From the NCBI RefSeq assembly GCF_000763885.1, contig NZ_JRKO01000007.1:47952-111951 (forward strand): a stretch of DNA of 64,000 nt, in the 5' to 3' direction. Position numbers and translations under genes: made by a program. The notes under the pieces were generated by a model. The model ran no database searches. It worked only from the letters and a program-made list of their open reading frames with translations, and was not told the DNA's origin. Source of the stretch: Paracoccus versutus. GTDB taxonomy: Bacteria > Pseudomonadota > Alphaproteobacteria > Rhodobacterales > Rhodobacteraceae. Shown here in pieces: positions 34,010-42,915 of the stretch. Numbering within the stretch: the first letter of the stretch is position 1; every line of letters starts with the position of its first letter.

Positions 34010-35191
34010 TCATCCATCGGCCAGCAATTCAGCCGCCAGAGTTCGCAGCGCATGCGCCGCAACCAAGGGGACCACGCCGTTGCCACAGAGCCGAAGCCGG
34101 TCCACCCGGTGGGCCAGCCCATCAGCGCCTCGACGAACAGCGGGTTCAAGGTCCGGCGCGGCTCGGAGGTATCGCTCCCAGCTATCGTCGTCACCAGGAC
34201 CTGGCGGCCAAGCAGGCCGTTCACCGGTGTGTTCGCCAGTGTGGTTGCCCCATCCTTGTGATCCCGCGCCGTCGGCGTCATCCACATGCGGCTGGCATGG
34301 GTCAGATCGGCCGTCTTTCGGTTGCCCGCGCTCGGCTTGCAGCCGTCGTTCGCCATTGGCGTCGGCCAGTCCCGCGCCATGCGGTCCAGACCCTTCTCGT
34401 CGCGCCGTTCGCCGCCCCGGCTGTGGAAACTGTCCGTCTGCGGCGTCGGCCACAGCGCAGCCGTCGTCGCGAGGTTCATCCCGTGCTGGCCCGCTGCCTG
34501 CGATGGCGTCGGTTTGGTCTGCCGGTTCTCGTTGGCGCTGGCCCTCGCCCTCGGCCATAGGCGCAGCAATTCCGTCCGGTTCCCGCCACTCGAGCGGGTG
34601 CCGGAGCAGGCGCGCGGGGTCGGCCAGCTCGTCCCCCTCGCGGATGGCAAGGATGAAGAGCCTCTCGCGCTTGTGAGGCGCGCCGACTTCCGCCGCCGTG
34701 AAGAGGCCTGCCGCAAGGCGGTAGCCCATGCGGACCAGTCCGCTGGCGACTTCGGGGAAGCCGAGGCGGAGATGATGGGCGACGTTCTCGAGGAACACGA
34801 AGGGCGGCTCGATCTCGCCGACGATCCGGGCGACATGGGGCCAGAGGTGGCGCGGGTCGTCCGCGCCCCGGCGCTTGCCCGCGACCGAGAACGGCTGGCA
34901 CGGATAGCCCGCAGTGACGATATCCACCGCGCCGCGCCACGGGCGGCCGTCGAAGGTGGCAACGTCGTCCCAGAGAGGTGCGCGATCCAGGGACGCGTCT
35001 TCCATCCGCGCCACGAGAGTGGCTGCGGCGTAGGTTTCCCGTTCGACATGGCCCACAGCACGATATCCGGGGATGGCGATGGTGAGCCCGAGGTCGAGAC
35101 CACCTGCGCCGGAACAGAGCGAGAGGCCGAAGAGGCATGCGTCTCCGGCTCCGGAAGCGCGTCCGGAGGAAGGTAAAGCCAGGTCATGCAT
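34010..35191 (-). CDS. DNA (cytosine-5) methyltransferase
   Basis: This 393-residue protein has the C5 methyltransferase motif order: LCSGAGGLDLGL (I) near residue 25, GYPCQPFSVAG (IV, catalytic Cys) near 95, FLENV (VI) near 138, KRERLF (VIII) near 175, and CGNGVVP (X) near residue 368. The variable region (about 185-330) would be the target recognition part. It likely protects phage DNA from host restriction. A second long frame lies almost exactly over it (see findings). It begins 2 nt from the ParB-methyltransferase stop. Confidence 0.93.
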   Translation of the reverse strand: MHDLALPSSGRASGAGDACLFGLSLCSGAGGLDLGLTIAIPGYRAVGHVERETYAAATLVARMEDASLDRAPLWDDVATFDGRPWRGAVDIVTAGYPCQPFSVAGKRRGADDPRHLWPHVARIVGEIEPPFVFLENVAHHLRLGFPEVASGLVRMGYRLAAGLFTAAEVGAPHKRERLFILAIREGDELADPARLLRHPLEWREPDGIAAPMAEGEGQRQREPADQTDAIAGSGPARDEPRDDGCAVADAADGQFPQPGRRTARREGSGPHGAGLADANGERRLQAERGQPKDGRSDPCQPHVDDADGAGSQGWGNHTGEHTGERPAWPPGPGDDDSWERYLRAAPDLEPAVRRGADGLAHRVDRLRLCGNGVVPLVAAHALRTLAAELLADG

Positions 35192-35192
35192 G

Positions 35193-36569
35193 TCAGGCGG
35201 CGGTCTTGCGCTTGCGCGCGGGTTCGGGGGCGGTGTCCGTAGCCAGGGGATCGGCCGGGGGTGCGGCGTCGTCGCCCAGCCGCTCGGTCCTCACTTGCGC
35301 GAAGGTCCGGCCATCGCCGTCGAGGATCGCGTCCTTGCCGGTTTCGACCTGCCAGCGCTCCACGGCGACATCGACGTAGGCCGGGCTGATCTCCATTGCG
35401 AAGACGCGACGGCCATTGGTCTCGCCCGCCATGATCTGCGAGCCGGAGCCGGAGAACGGCTCGTAGCAGAGGCCGCCTCGGGCAACGTGCTGGCGCATCG
35501 GGATGCCGAAGGCGTCGAGCGGTTTCGGCGTGGGATGGTCGGGCCGGTCGTCCTTGGCGAAGCTCGGCAGCGTCCATGTGGACGGCAGCGTCTGCTCGGC
35601 CACCTTCGGCGGACGGTTCGGACGGCGCCAGCCCATGAAGCAGGGTTCGTGCTTCCACAGGTAATGCGATCGGGTCAGGACGCCCCGGTCCTTCACCCAG
35701 ATGATCTGCTGATGGACGAAGGCGCCCGCCTTTTCCCAGCAGGCTTCCAGCATCGCCTGGCGACGCGAGGCGTGCCAGCAGTACCAGGCGGCGTCCTCGG
35801 CGATGGCCTCGGCGACGGCCGCTGAGATGAAGCCGTCGTAGAGTTCCGCCCCCTGCGAACTGTCGTCCCATGTCGTGCCGTAGGACGCCGACCAGTCCTT
35901 GTTCCGGGTCGGGTGGTTCGAGCCATCGTAGTCAACGAGATACGGCGGGTCCGTCGCGAACAGGATCGCCCGCTCGCCGTTCATCAGGCGGCGCACGTCG
36001 GCCGCGCTGGTGCTGTCGCCGCAGAGCAGACGGTGGTCGCCGAGGATCCACAGATCGCCCGCCCGCGAAGCCGGATTGCGCGGTGGTTCGGGGATGGTCA
36101 CCGGCGGCACGGAGCCCCCGGCGCCACCTTCTTCCCCGTCCCCCTCCGGCACGAAGGCCAGCAGCTTGTCCAACTCACCATCCGAGAAGCCGACCAGCGA
36201 CAGGTCGAAATCCTCGGCCAGCAGGTCGTTCAGTTCCGCCGACAGCAGCGCCTCGTCCCAGGTGCCGAGTTCCGTCAGCTTGTTGTCCGCGATCCGGTAG
36301 GCCCGGCGCTGCGCCTCGGTCAGGTGCCCAAGCACGATCACCGGCGCCTTGGTCAGCCCGAGCTGCGTTGCGGCCAGCACACGCCCGTGCCCCGCGATCA
36401 GCTCTCCGTCCTCAGCGACGAGGCATGGCACGGTCCAGCCGAACTCGGCCATGCTGGCGGCGATCTTCGCGACCTGGTCCGCGCCGTGCGCCTTCGCGTT
36501 CTTCGCATAAGGCTGGAGCTTGGCCAGCGGCCACGTCTCGATCGCGTCCGGGGCGAAGCTCAGCGTCAT
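35193..36569 (-). CDS. ParB-like nuclease domain / DNA methyltransferase fusion
   Basis: This 458-residue protein is read from the ATG at 36569. Residues 10-100 are a ParB/Srx-type domain (AKLQPYAKNAKAHGADQVAK, then LIAGHGRVLAATQLG). The C-terminal part is an N6/N4 amino-methyltransferase with ATDPPYLVDYDG near residue 210 (motif IV DPPY) and YEPFSGSGSQIMAGE near 400 (SAM motif). It methylates adenine or cytosine in phage DNA and is a common phage enzyme. The longer frame upstream of 36569 has no support. Confidence 0.92.
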   Translation of the reverse strand: MTLSFAPDAIETWPLAKLQPYAKNAKAHGADQVAKIAASMAEFGWTVPCLVAEDGELIAGHGRVLAATQLGLTKAPVIVLGHLTEAQRRAYRIADNKLTELGTWDEALLSAELNDLLAEDFDLSLVGFSDGELDKLLAFVPEGDGEEGGAGGSVPPVTIPEPPRNPASRAGDLWILGDHRLLCGDSTSAADVRRLMNGERAILFATDPPYLVDYDGSNHPTRNKDWSASYGTTWDDSSQGAELYDGFISAAVAEAIAEDAAWYCWHASRRQAMLEACWEKAGAFVHQQIIWVKDRGVLTRSHYLWKHEPCFMGWRRPNRPPKVAEQTLPSTWTLPSFAKDDRPDHPTPKPLDAFGIPMRQHVARGGLCYEPFSGSGSQIMAGETNGRRVFAMEISPAYVDVAVERWQVETGKDAILDGDGRTFAQVRTERLGDDAAPPADPLATDTAPEPARKRKTAA

Positions 36570-36985
36570 GGTGGGCAAGGTTCCTCGGTCGGGTGGATGC
36601 CGGTGGCTTCCGGACTCCGGATGCCGCGCTGGACTCCACACGGGGTCCAGCGGCCACCATCAGTGTCCGGTCGGAAGGCCAGCGTTCATTGGTGTTTGCG
36701 CGGGGCGCGAGCGGGCCCGGCTTCCGGGTGGCTTCCCAAAAATCCGGCCCTGTCGCTGGCGATGTCCCGCGCTTCGCCCGCCAGCATACGAATATCGCCA
36801 GGAAGGAACCGGAAACTGCCTCGGAGTGGACCTCGGCCGGACCCTCGCTGGATGCCGGGGTCCAGAAGGCCCCCGTCAACGCAAAGGGGAGAGCGAGCTT
36901 TCCAGCGCACTCTCCCCACCTTGCCTTCGGAATAGCATGGATCTGTTGCAGATGTCGAAGGGAAAAGTGTTGCAACACATTGGAG
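36570..36985. other. 416-nt gene-free stretch with a 12-bp palindrome
   Basis: I find no convincing gene here; the frames that cross it have shadow-like composition. It contains the perfect palindrome GTGTTGCAACAC at 36967-36978, directly beyond the stop of the DUF6362 gene and upstream of the methyltransferase operon. The region could hold the methyltransferase operon promoter. I see no clear -35/-10 pair. Confidence 0.5.
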
Positions 36986-37366
36986 TCACTGCGCATTCAG
37001 ACGCGAAGCGATCTTGGTCAGCGCCAGTTGCCACCGACGCCATGCGGTCGTGCGGTCGCAGCCCATCTCGCCGCTGATCTGCTTCCACGGCACGCGGGCG
37101 GCGCGGGACCAGACGAGCTTGCGCTCCGCCTCCTCGATCCAGAGCACCCAATCGAAGGTCTGCTCGAGCCGGGTGATCGCGGCGGCCGAGGGCCAGACCC
37201 GCATCGGCTGCGGCTCCATTGCCGCGATCTCGCGGCTGGTGCGCACGATGTCGGGCCAAGTGTTGAAGTAGCTCTGCGCCTTCACCGGCGGCAGCTTGCG
37301 CAGGGTGCGGAACGCCTCCTCGAAATGATCGGCGACGCACTCGGCGGTCCATTCGCGATCAGCCAT
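36986..37366 (-). CDS. DUF6362 family phage protein
   Basis: This 126-residue protein is read from the ATG at 37366. It is helical, with AECVADHFEEAFRTLRKLPP near residue 8 and a C-terminal helix-turn-helix (VPWKQISGEMGCDRTTAWRR near residue 97). It matches DUF6362, a probable DNA-binding phage protein. It overlaps the upstream small gene's stop by 8 nt. Confidence 0.82.
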   Translation of the reverse strand: MADREWTAECVADHFEEAFRTLRKLPPVKAQSYFNTWPDIVRTSREIAAMEPQPMRVWPSAAAITRLEQTFDWVLWIEEAERKLVWSRAARVPWKQISGEMGCDRTTAWRRWQLALTKIASRLNAQ

Positions 37367-37559
37367 GGCGCGCCTCCCTGTCGGAAGGACGCGGGCCGTA
37401 GAGCTTCTCCCCCAGCTGGCGGACCAGTTCACGCTCGGGCCAGGTGAGGCGGTCGTCATCGGCGGAAACCGCAAGGACGCCCTGTTCCTGCCAGCCCTCG
37501 CGCTTGACCTGCTCGGGATCCCGGCGTCGGCCACCGTAGCCGTGAGGATGCCATCTCAT
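37359..37559 (-). CDS. Small basic phage protein, function unknown
   Basis: This 66-residue protein is read from the ATG at 37559, which overlaps the RuvC-like stop (ATGA). It starts MRWHPHGYGGRRRDPEQVKR and has a helical C-terminus with TWPERELVRQLGEKLYGPR. No recognised domain; tight overlaps on both sides support it. Confidence 0.65.
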   Translation of the reverse strand: MRWHPHGYGGRRRDPEQVKREGWQEQGVLAVSADDDRLTWPERELVRQLGEKLYGPRPSDREARHG

Positions 37560-38185
37560 GCGACACCTCCCTTCGTCTCGATCGCCCAGAGCAGGATGGC
37601 GATGGCGTCGGCCTCGTTGTCGTCGGCGGGGCTGAAGCCGCGGGCGCGGACGGCGGCGACCATGGCAGCCTTGTCGGCATTGCCCTTGCCCGAGGCGTGG
37701 CGCTTGATCGTTCCGACCGGGACGCCCTGGTAGGGCACGCCGCGCAGTTCCGCCCATGCCGTCAGCGTGGCCATGAGCCCGCCGTAGATGTGGCTCGCAT
37801 CGGTACCCGCGTGGCGGCGAACTTCCTCGAACCAGATCGCGGCGACGGGCCCGGATAGCCGGTCGATCTCGGTCAGCCAGTTGGAGAAGCGCAGGTAGCG
37901 CATGCCGCCCCCGTCGAAGCGCCCCGGGCGCAGCGAGACGGTGCCGCTGGTGATGAGACCGTCATGGCCGCGGATCGCCCAGCCGCTCGAGGTGCCGAGG
38001 TCGAGCGTGAGGATGCAGCGGACCAGTCCACCACCCTCCCGCATCGGAACCGGAGGGTTGGTGACGGGTGTGACGGATGTGACGGATAGTTCCCTATCCG
38101 CTCCATAGGCGCGCACATGCGCGCGCGTAACGGTCCTATAGGTATGATCCGTCACATCCGTCACACTCACTGATTTCATTGGCAT
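37556..38185 (-). CDS. RuvC-like (RNase H fold) phage resolvase
   Basis: This 209-residue protein is read from the ATG at 38185 (TAGGA upstream). Residues about 50-209 have a RuvC/RNase H-like fold: LTLDLGTSSGWAI near residue 72 (first Asp), IWFEEVRRH near 130, and DNEADAIAILLW near 192. Holliday-junction resolution is the likely role. The first 48 residues are Val/Thr-rich repeats encoded by the inverted-repeat region 38061-38166, so the true start is uncertain; the ATG at 38044 is the alternative. It follows the primase stop by a few nt. Confidence 0.8.
   Translation of the reverse strand: MPMKSVSVTDVTDHTYRTVTRAHVRAYGADRELSVTSVTPVTNPPVPMREGGGLVRCILTLDLGTSSGWAIRGHDGLITSGTVSLRPGRFDGGGMRYLRFSNWLTEIDRLSGPVAAIWFEEVRRHAGTDASHIYGGLMATLTAWAELRGVPYQGVPVGTIKRHASGKGNADKAAMVAAVRARGFSPADDNEADAIAILLWAIETKGGVA
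38061..38166. repeat. Iterated GTGACGGAT-type units forming a 20-bp perfect inverted repeat
   Basis: The arm at 38068-38087 is the exact reverse complement of 38147-38166 (20 bp each, 59-nt spacer). Each arm is two direct copies of a TGTGACGGA-like unit, with a third partial copy at 38061-38067. The spacer holds a short GCGCGCA/TGCGCGC hairpin and a CCTATAGG palindrome. It lies at the 3' end of the primase gene. Confidence 0.75.
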
Positions 38186-38189
38186 TTTC

Positions 38190-40547
38190 CTACTCTCCCG
38201 AGAAAAGGTCAGAGTTGCTGTCATCGAGGGCGATGCCCCGGAATCCCTTCGCGGCGCGGGTGTTGTGACGCTCGAATCCCCGAACGATCAGGGCTTCCGA
38301 GAAGCGCTTGACCGAGCCTGCGAACTCGCCGTTCGCATCGGCCCACGCCTTCCAGTCGGCGAACATCGCGGAGGTGCTGGCGTTGAGGTGCAACCCGACA
38401 GAGCAGCGCTCGTCGATCCAGCGACCGATGGCGTCCTCGGCCTCGAAGTAATCCTCAGTCGCAGCCATCACGGCGGGCGGAGGGCGCAGCCCTGTCCGCT
38501 GCCATTCGATGCAGCCCTCGAGCGCCCATGCGAGGATCCCGTCGCGTTCGGCCAGCAGCCTGTCCGCCAGGTGCTTGTCGCGCCGCGCGAGCGGGATAGT
38601 GACCGTGAACGGCACCATGTGCAGGCGCCGCTTCATCGCCTCGTCAACGTTGCGGATGGAGGGCTTGTGGTTGCCGACGATCAGCAGCTTGAACTGCGGT
38701 ATGAACTCGAAGAAATCCTGCCGCATGAAGCGGGCCGTAATCTTGTCGCCTCCTGTCAGCGCCTTCAGCTTGCTCTCGGCCCAGCGGCTGCCCTGTTCGG
38801 TCTCGATGGACGTCACGATGCGCGCCCCGCGCAGTCCGGCCATGTCGGTCGGGTGGCGATCACCCTGCGTGGCCATGAACATGTCCATCGGCGCGACGGT
38901 GGCGTAGTCACCCAGGATAGCGGTTAGGGTGTTGGCAAAGACCGATTTCCCGTTGGCGCCGGTACCGTAGAGAAAGAAGAGCGCATGCTCGGTGGTCACG
39001 CCCGTCAGGCAGTAGCCCGCCATGCGCTGCAGGTAGGATTGCAGTTCGCCGTCCCCGCCCGTGACGGTTTCGAGAAACCCGAGCCAGACTGGGCATGCGT
39101 CGGCGACCGATGCCCCCGCGATGCGAGTCATGAAGAGGCCGGGGTCGTGCAGCAGCGACGCGCCGCTGCGCAAATCGACCACGCCGCCGGGCGTGTTCAA
39201 TAGCCAGGGATCGCGATCCCACGGCTCGGTCGTGGTTGCGTGGCGACGGTCGGAACGGGCAAGCCGCTCCACGGCGGACACTGTCGCGGCGCTGGAAAGC
39301 TTCGCCTTCAGTCGCGCAGACCCGGCGCGCGCCGCCGCCTCGCGGCAGATCATCCGGGCCAGATCGAAGGCCTGCAGCGTCTCCTCGCGCCGCCAGAGCT
39401 TGCCCGACCAGGTCAGCCATTGCCCCCAGCCAGCGACGTAGCGCCAGGTCTCGGCATGTCGGGCTGCGAAGGTTGCGGCGAGCGCATCCTCGGTGAAGCG
39501 AACCGGCACCGGCCCATCATGCCCCCCGCCAGCAGGGCCGCCGTCATCGGAACCATCATCCTCGTCATCGATCTCGCCGTTGCGGGCGGCGTCGCGTTTC
39601 CAGAGGCGTTCGGCTTCCTCGCGCAGCCGGGCCTCCGGCCAGGGAGGGGCAACGCGGGCCGTGTTGTAGGAGACGATTTCCTCCCACGCCTGTTCGCGCG
39701 GCACGTGGCCTTCGCGGGCGCGGCGGATCCAATAGCCGATCACGCGCGACAGCGCGTCGAACCGGGTGGTGCCATCCACACCGCCTTCACGGACTTGGCG
39801 CCCGAACAGTTCGGTCACGCTGCCGCGCTCGTTGGCGGCCATGTTGAAATCGAGCCCGTTCTCGCCTTCGAGCGGCGTCATCGCGATGATCGCCTCGAGC
39901 AGTTCGCCAAGGTCGTGATCGCGGGGATCGTGGTTCAGGATCCGCACCAGCCGCCGAAGACCCTGTTTGGCGTGGATCGATCCCGCCACGCGGATCGGCT
40001 GGTGCGCGGACCGGAACGAAGCGTCGCCACCAACCTTCGCGGCGATCATGTGCCGGGCGCGACAGACCGTGGCGATGTCGTCGCCTTCGGCGGGTTCGGT
40101 CAGACGCCAGTAGAGGTGCAGCTTGCGCTGTCCCTCGGTGGTGACGCCACCGGACGCGACCTCGAGGGTCGGGCACCCGAGATGCTGCACGAGATGGTCG
40201 CGCTTCGCGCCGATGTCGCCATTGTCGAGATCGACGAGCACCACCTGCGTCTGCACGATGCTGTCTGCCCGCGCGTCGCCGGGAGCCGCAACCGTACCGG
40301 GCGCCACGAACAAGGCCATGCCGGCGTCGCTCGCCCATGTTGCCTGAAGCGCGAGTTTCGCGGCAAGCGTGGCGTCCGCTTCGATGAAGGGAACATGTGG
40401 CGGACCATCGCCCGCGCCTTTCTCGGCCAGAGCACGGACCGGCACCCAGCCGTCGCAGTAGCCGAATACGACGTCGGCATAGATCGCGATCATCTCGGCG
40501 TCAGGCGCGACGTCGTCGGGCACGATGGTGTCAGACGGGACCGTCAT
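38190..40547 (-). CDS. P4-type primase-helicase (D5 family)
   Basis: This 785-residue protein is read from the ATG at 40547. The N-terminal primase-like part has VVLVDLDNGD near residue 105. The C-terminal D5/SF3 helicase has LYGTGANGKSVFANT near residue 525 (Walker A) and RGARIVTSIETEQG near 570, followed by LIVGNHKPSIRN near 622. It starts and drives replication of the phage genome. It overlaps the stop of the Cas4-like gene by 4 nt. Confidence 0.93.
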   Translation of the reverse strand: MTVPSDTIVPDDVAPDAEMIAIYADVVFGYCDGWVPVRALAEKGAGDGPPHVPFIEADATLAAKLALQATWASDAGMALFVAPGTVAAPGDARADSIVQTQVVLVDLDNGDIGAKRDHLVQHLGCPTLEVASGGVTTEGQRKLHLYWRLTEPAEGDDIATVCRARHMIAAKVGGDASFRSAHQPIRVAGSIHAKQGLRRLVRILNHDPRDHDLGELLEAIIAMTPLEGENGLDFNMAANERGSVTELFGRQVREGGVDGTTRFDALSRVIGYWIRRAREGHVPREQAWEEIVSYNTARVAPPWPEARLREEAERLWKRDAARNGEIDDEDDGSDDGGPAGGGHDGPVPVRFTEDALAATFAARHAETWRYVAGWGQWLTWSGKLWRREETLQAFDLARMICREAAARAGSARLKAKLSSAATVSAVERLARSDRRHATTTEPWDRDPWLLNTPGGVVDLRSGASLLHDPGLFMTRIAGASVADACPVWLGFLETVTGGDGELQSYLQRMAGYCLTGVTTEHALFFLYGTGANGKSVFANTLTAILGDYATVAPMDMFMATQGDRHPTDMAGLRGARIVTSIETEQGSRWAESKLKALTGGDKITARFMRQDFFEFIPQFKLLIVGNHKPSIRNVDEAMKRRLHMVPFTVTIPLARRDKHLADRLLAERDGILAWALEGCIEWQRTGLRPPPAVMAATEDYFEAEDAIGRWIDERCSVGLHLNASTSAMFADWKAWADANGEFAGSVKRFSEALIVRGFERHNTRAAKGFRGIALDDSNSDLFSGE

Positions 40548-41290
40548 GCCCAGCACCGTTCCCGCCACGCACAGAAGCGGCATTCGAAGTGGTCGGGGTC
40601 GGCCGTGTGGCGGGGAAGAAGTTCACCCGCATCACAGGCGCGCAGGATCGTCACCGCCTTGTCGCTGGCGGACTGGGCGAGTACGGCATCGAACGGCACG
40701 AGTTCGTGCCAGATCTCGCACGTGTCCTTATTGATCGCCGTGAAGAGCGCGGGCGCCTCGGTCAGGCCGAGATAGGCCTGGTAGAGCGCGATCTGCACGG
40801 CATAGACCGGCTTGGCCTTTCCGACACCATGTTTCGCGATTTCCCGCCAGTTCTTGGCGTTCGCCGATTTGCACTCCCAGAGCGCCGGAACCGCCATGCC
40901 GTTCGGCGCGGCAACGACCACCCCGTCGGCATGCCCCTGGACTCGCCCACCGACGACCGAAAAGCCAAACTGATCGCCATGGCGATTGCGCGTGCGGAGG
41001 TCGAACCCGGCCTTGCGCAGCCAGGCGATGGCCAGGTCCTCGAGAACGTGCCCGAGCGCGAAGATCCGCAGGGACTTGCCAGAGAACCCGGCGCCCGGGT
41101 CCTTCGGCGTCTTCAGGTATTCGTATTGCAGCCTGCGCTGGCAGATGTCGCCCAGCCGGCTGCCCCCGAGATAGTCGCGCTGGGGACGTTCGGCCTGTTC
41201 CTCAACGAGGGCAGTGTCGATGCAGGCATTGACGCTGTCCGCGAAACTGGGCGGCTTCTCCCGATGGTTGAAGTCGAAACCGGCGTCCAT
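40544..41290 (-). CDS. Cas4/RecB-like PD-(D/E)XK nuclease with Fe-S-type cysteines
   Basis: This 248-residue protein is read from the ATG at 41290. The nuclease core has GHADGVVVAAP near residue 125 and ALWECKSANAKNW near residue 145 (the E-X-K motif). Cysteines lie at the N-terminal side (DICQRRLQYEY near 42) and as a C-terminal trio (FECRFCAWRERCW at the end). That is the Cas4-like 4-Cys arrangement used to hold an iron-sulfur cluster. It probably processes DNA ends in phage recombination. Confidence 0.87.
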   Translation of the reverse strand: MDAGFDFNHREKPPSFADSVNACIDTALVEEQAERPQRDYLGGSRLGDICQRRLQYEYLKTPKDPGAGFSGKSLRIFALGHVLEDLAIAWLRKAGFDLRTRNRHGDQFGFSVVGGRVQGHADGVVVAAPNGMAVPALWECKSANAKNWREIAKHGVGKAKPVYAVQIALYQAYLGLTEAPALFTAINKDTCEIWHELVPFDAVLAQSASDKAVTILRACDAGELLPRHTADPDHFECRFCAWRERCWA

Positions 41291-41496
41291 CAGAATGGCA
41301 CCTCCGGATCGGGCCGGACCGCGCTGGTCTGCATCGCCTCCTGGAAGCCGTCGACGGAGGCCGTCGCGAGCGCGAGCGCCTGTGCTTCGCTGAGATCGGC
41401 GAACCGCGTGGTCCATCCGATCTCGGCCATGAGTTCGGCCATGTTGCGGAGGGCGGCGCGCAGGGCTGCCTGTTCGCGTTCGTCGGGATCGATCAT
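41290..41496 (-). CDS. Small helical phage protein, function unknown
   Basis: This 68-residue acidic, helical protein begins MIDPDEREQAALRAALRNMA and overlaps the nuclease start by 1 nt. I see similarity to small DUF6511-like phage proteins but cannot be certain. It is the first gene of the leftward early operon. Confidence 0.6.
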   Translation of the reverse strand: MIDPDEREQAALRAALRNMAELMAEIGWTTRFADLSEAQALALATASVDGFQEAMQTSAVRPDPEVPF

Positions 41497-41724
41497 GCGG
41501 CCACCCCAAGGGAGGGTGACGCTGGCGTGCGGGAATGCGGGTTGGCGCGGCGCGCCCGATAAATTCTGTTCATGGGAGAGCTCCAGATGCTCTCCTCACC
41601 TACCGGCGGGGGTCTCAGATTGTCGGCTCGCGCTCAGAGAGCCTTACGGGAACACAATCTTGTGGCGAGCGCGATTCCTTCTTAACCTTCGGAAACGACG
41701 GCAATTTCAGGAGCAGCGAGGCCG
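41497..41724. promoter_or_regulatory. Divergent control region of the early operons
   Basis: This is a 228-nt gene-free stretch between the leftward primase operon and the rightward gene pair. It contains a perfect inverted repeat GGAGAGC (41575-41581) / GCTCTCC (41589-41595) and a CACAA/TTGTG repeat near 41655-41666. CAGGAG precedes the ATG at 41725. It is a likely site of the early promoters and a regulator, but no confident -35/-10 was identified. Confidence 0.5.
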
Positions 41725-42915
41725 ATGCCAGCATTTAACCCGAGGATTTTCAGCAACCCGGATCGCCTCAAGCAGATCGCTCCCGCACGACTGAAGGCAT
41801 TTCTTGAGCCTTGGAAGGACTACTTTCAGTCCCGCAAACTCGACGTCGCCGCATGGTCGACAGATGACATGCCGCTCGAAGCCATCGCGGGTGTCCTGAT
41901 GAATCCCGACGCGTCGGTCCCCGAGGACATGGTCAACGCGCTCTATTATGTGCACGAGACCGCATCGCACGAGGCGATGGACGAACTGCTCGACCGTGCC
42001 GCGGCTGCGGGGATCGAGATCGACAAGGATCACGAGGTTTCGGTCGCCGATGTTTCGGTCCAGATCTGGCTCGCTCAGCCAATGCTGTTGCAACGCCAGC
42101 ATGCTGAAACAGTGGCATTTCGGCGATCCAACTTCATGTATTTCGCCGGTTCGCGCCCAGAGGAAAAGGCCGCAGAGATCCCGTCCATCACGGACGCCAT
42201 CGCGAAGAGCATGCAGGAGAGGATGAACAACTGGTTCGAGGTGAAGCGCAGGGGGCGAAACAGCCGGATATTCGCGTTCCCGCGAGGCGAGAAGATCTGG
42301 CTGCTCGTGCGGCACGGCATGCCGATGCGCCGGGAAGGGAAGCACCAGGACGACGGTGAAAGCGGGATTGCGTTCTATCGGCCCCAACAACATGACGTGC
42401 TGATCTACGACAGTGCGACCGACGAGATTGGCGTGAACGCCGGAACGAAGGGCGAGCGCGAACTCTACCTCAAGACGTTCGGCGAGGCGTTGTTCGGCAG
42501 CGAGAATTATTTTGATCGATCCGAGCGATATACACTCGATCCGCTCCGCGAACTGGGGCCAGCTGCAATGGCAAACGGAGATATTGAGGGGATCGTCGGC
42601 GTACGCTTCGTGGAGTTCGGGCGTCTTTGGTCTGGGAAGGGGGTATCTGAGAGGGAAATTCGCAAATCAGAGGACCTGTTCAAAGCCTATGGTGAAAACT
42701 GGGAGAATTGTCTCTCTGGCGGCGCATTCACGCATGCGATCTTCAGGTTTGCCTTCGAGGGCAGCAAACGGGAGCGGTCCGTGATGATCAGGCCGGCCAA
42801 TATTGCCAAGTATGAGCGGGAGTCTGACGAGGAGGTCATCGAAGCCTGGTTGAAGGCGCGCGGGTTCTGGGCGATTGCGGCAGGGGCGGATGATGACGTT
42901 CTGGAAAGCACTTGA
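41725..42915 (+). CDS. Unrecognised 396-residue protein, first gene of a two-gene cassette
   Basis: Soluble, mixed alpha/beta, with no signal peptide or membrane helix. Residues 1-75 are helical (PARLKAFLEPWKDYFQSRKL). A basic segment near 170-185 (EVKRRGRNSRIFAFPRGEKI) is followed by a strand-rich core, and the C-terminus has a helix-turn-helix-like part (DEEVIEAWLKARGFWAIA). I do not recognise the family. The gene overlaps the next one by 26 nt, so the two are translationally coupled. It looks lower in GC than its neighbours and may be cargo. Confidence 0.75.
   Translation: MPAFNPRIFSNPDRLKQIAPARLKAFLEPWKDYFQSRKLDVAAWSTDDMPLEAIAGVLMNPDASVPEDMVNALYYVHETASHEAMDELLDRAAAAGIEIDKDHEVSVADVSVQIWLAQPMLLQRQHAETVAFRRSNFMYFAGSRPEEKAAEIPSITDAIAKSMQERMNNWFEVKRRGRNSRIFAFPRGEKIWLLVRHGMPMRREGKHQDDGESGIAFYRPQQHDVLIYDSATDEIGVNAGTKGERELYLKTFGEALFGSENYFDRSERYTLDPLRELGPAAMANGDIEGIVGVRFVEFGRLWSGKGVSEREIRKSEDLFKAYGENWENCLSGGAFTHAIFRFAFEGSKRERSVMIRPANIAKYERESDEEVIEAWLKARGFWAIAAGADDDVLEST

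Noticed and set aside
36412..36996. 194-codon minus-strand frame before the ParB-methyltransferase
   Set aside because: It overlaps the methyltransferase start in another frame and has no domain or ribosome-binding site; the gene is better started at 36569.
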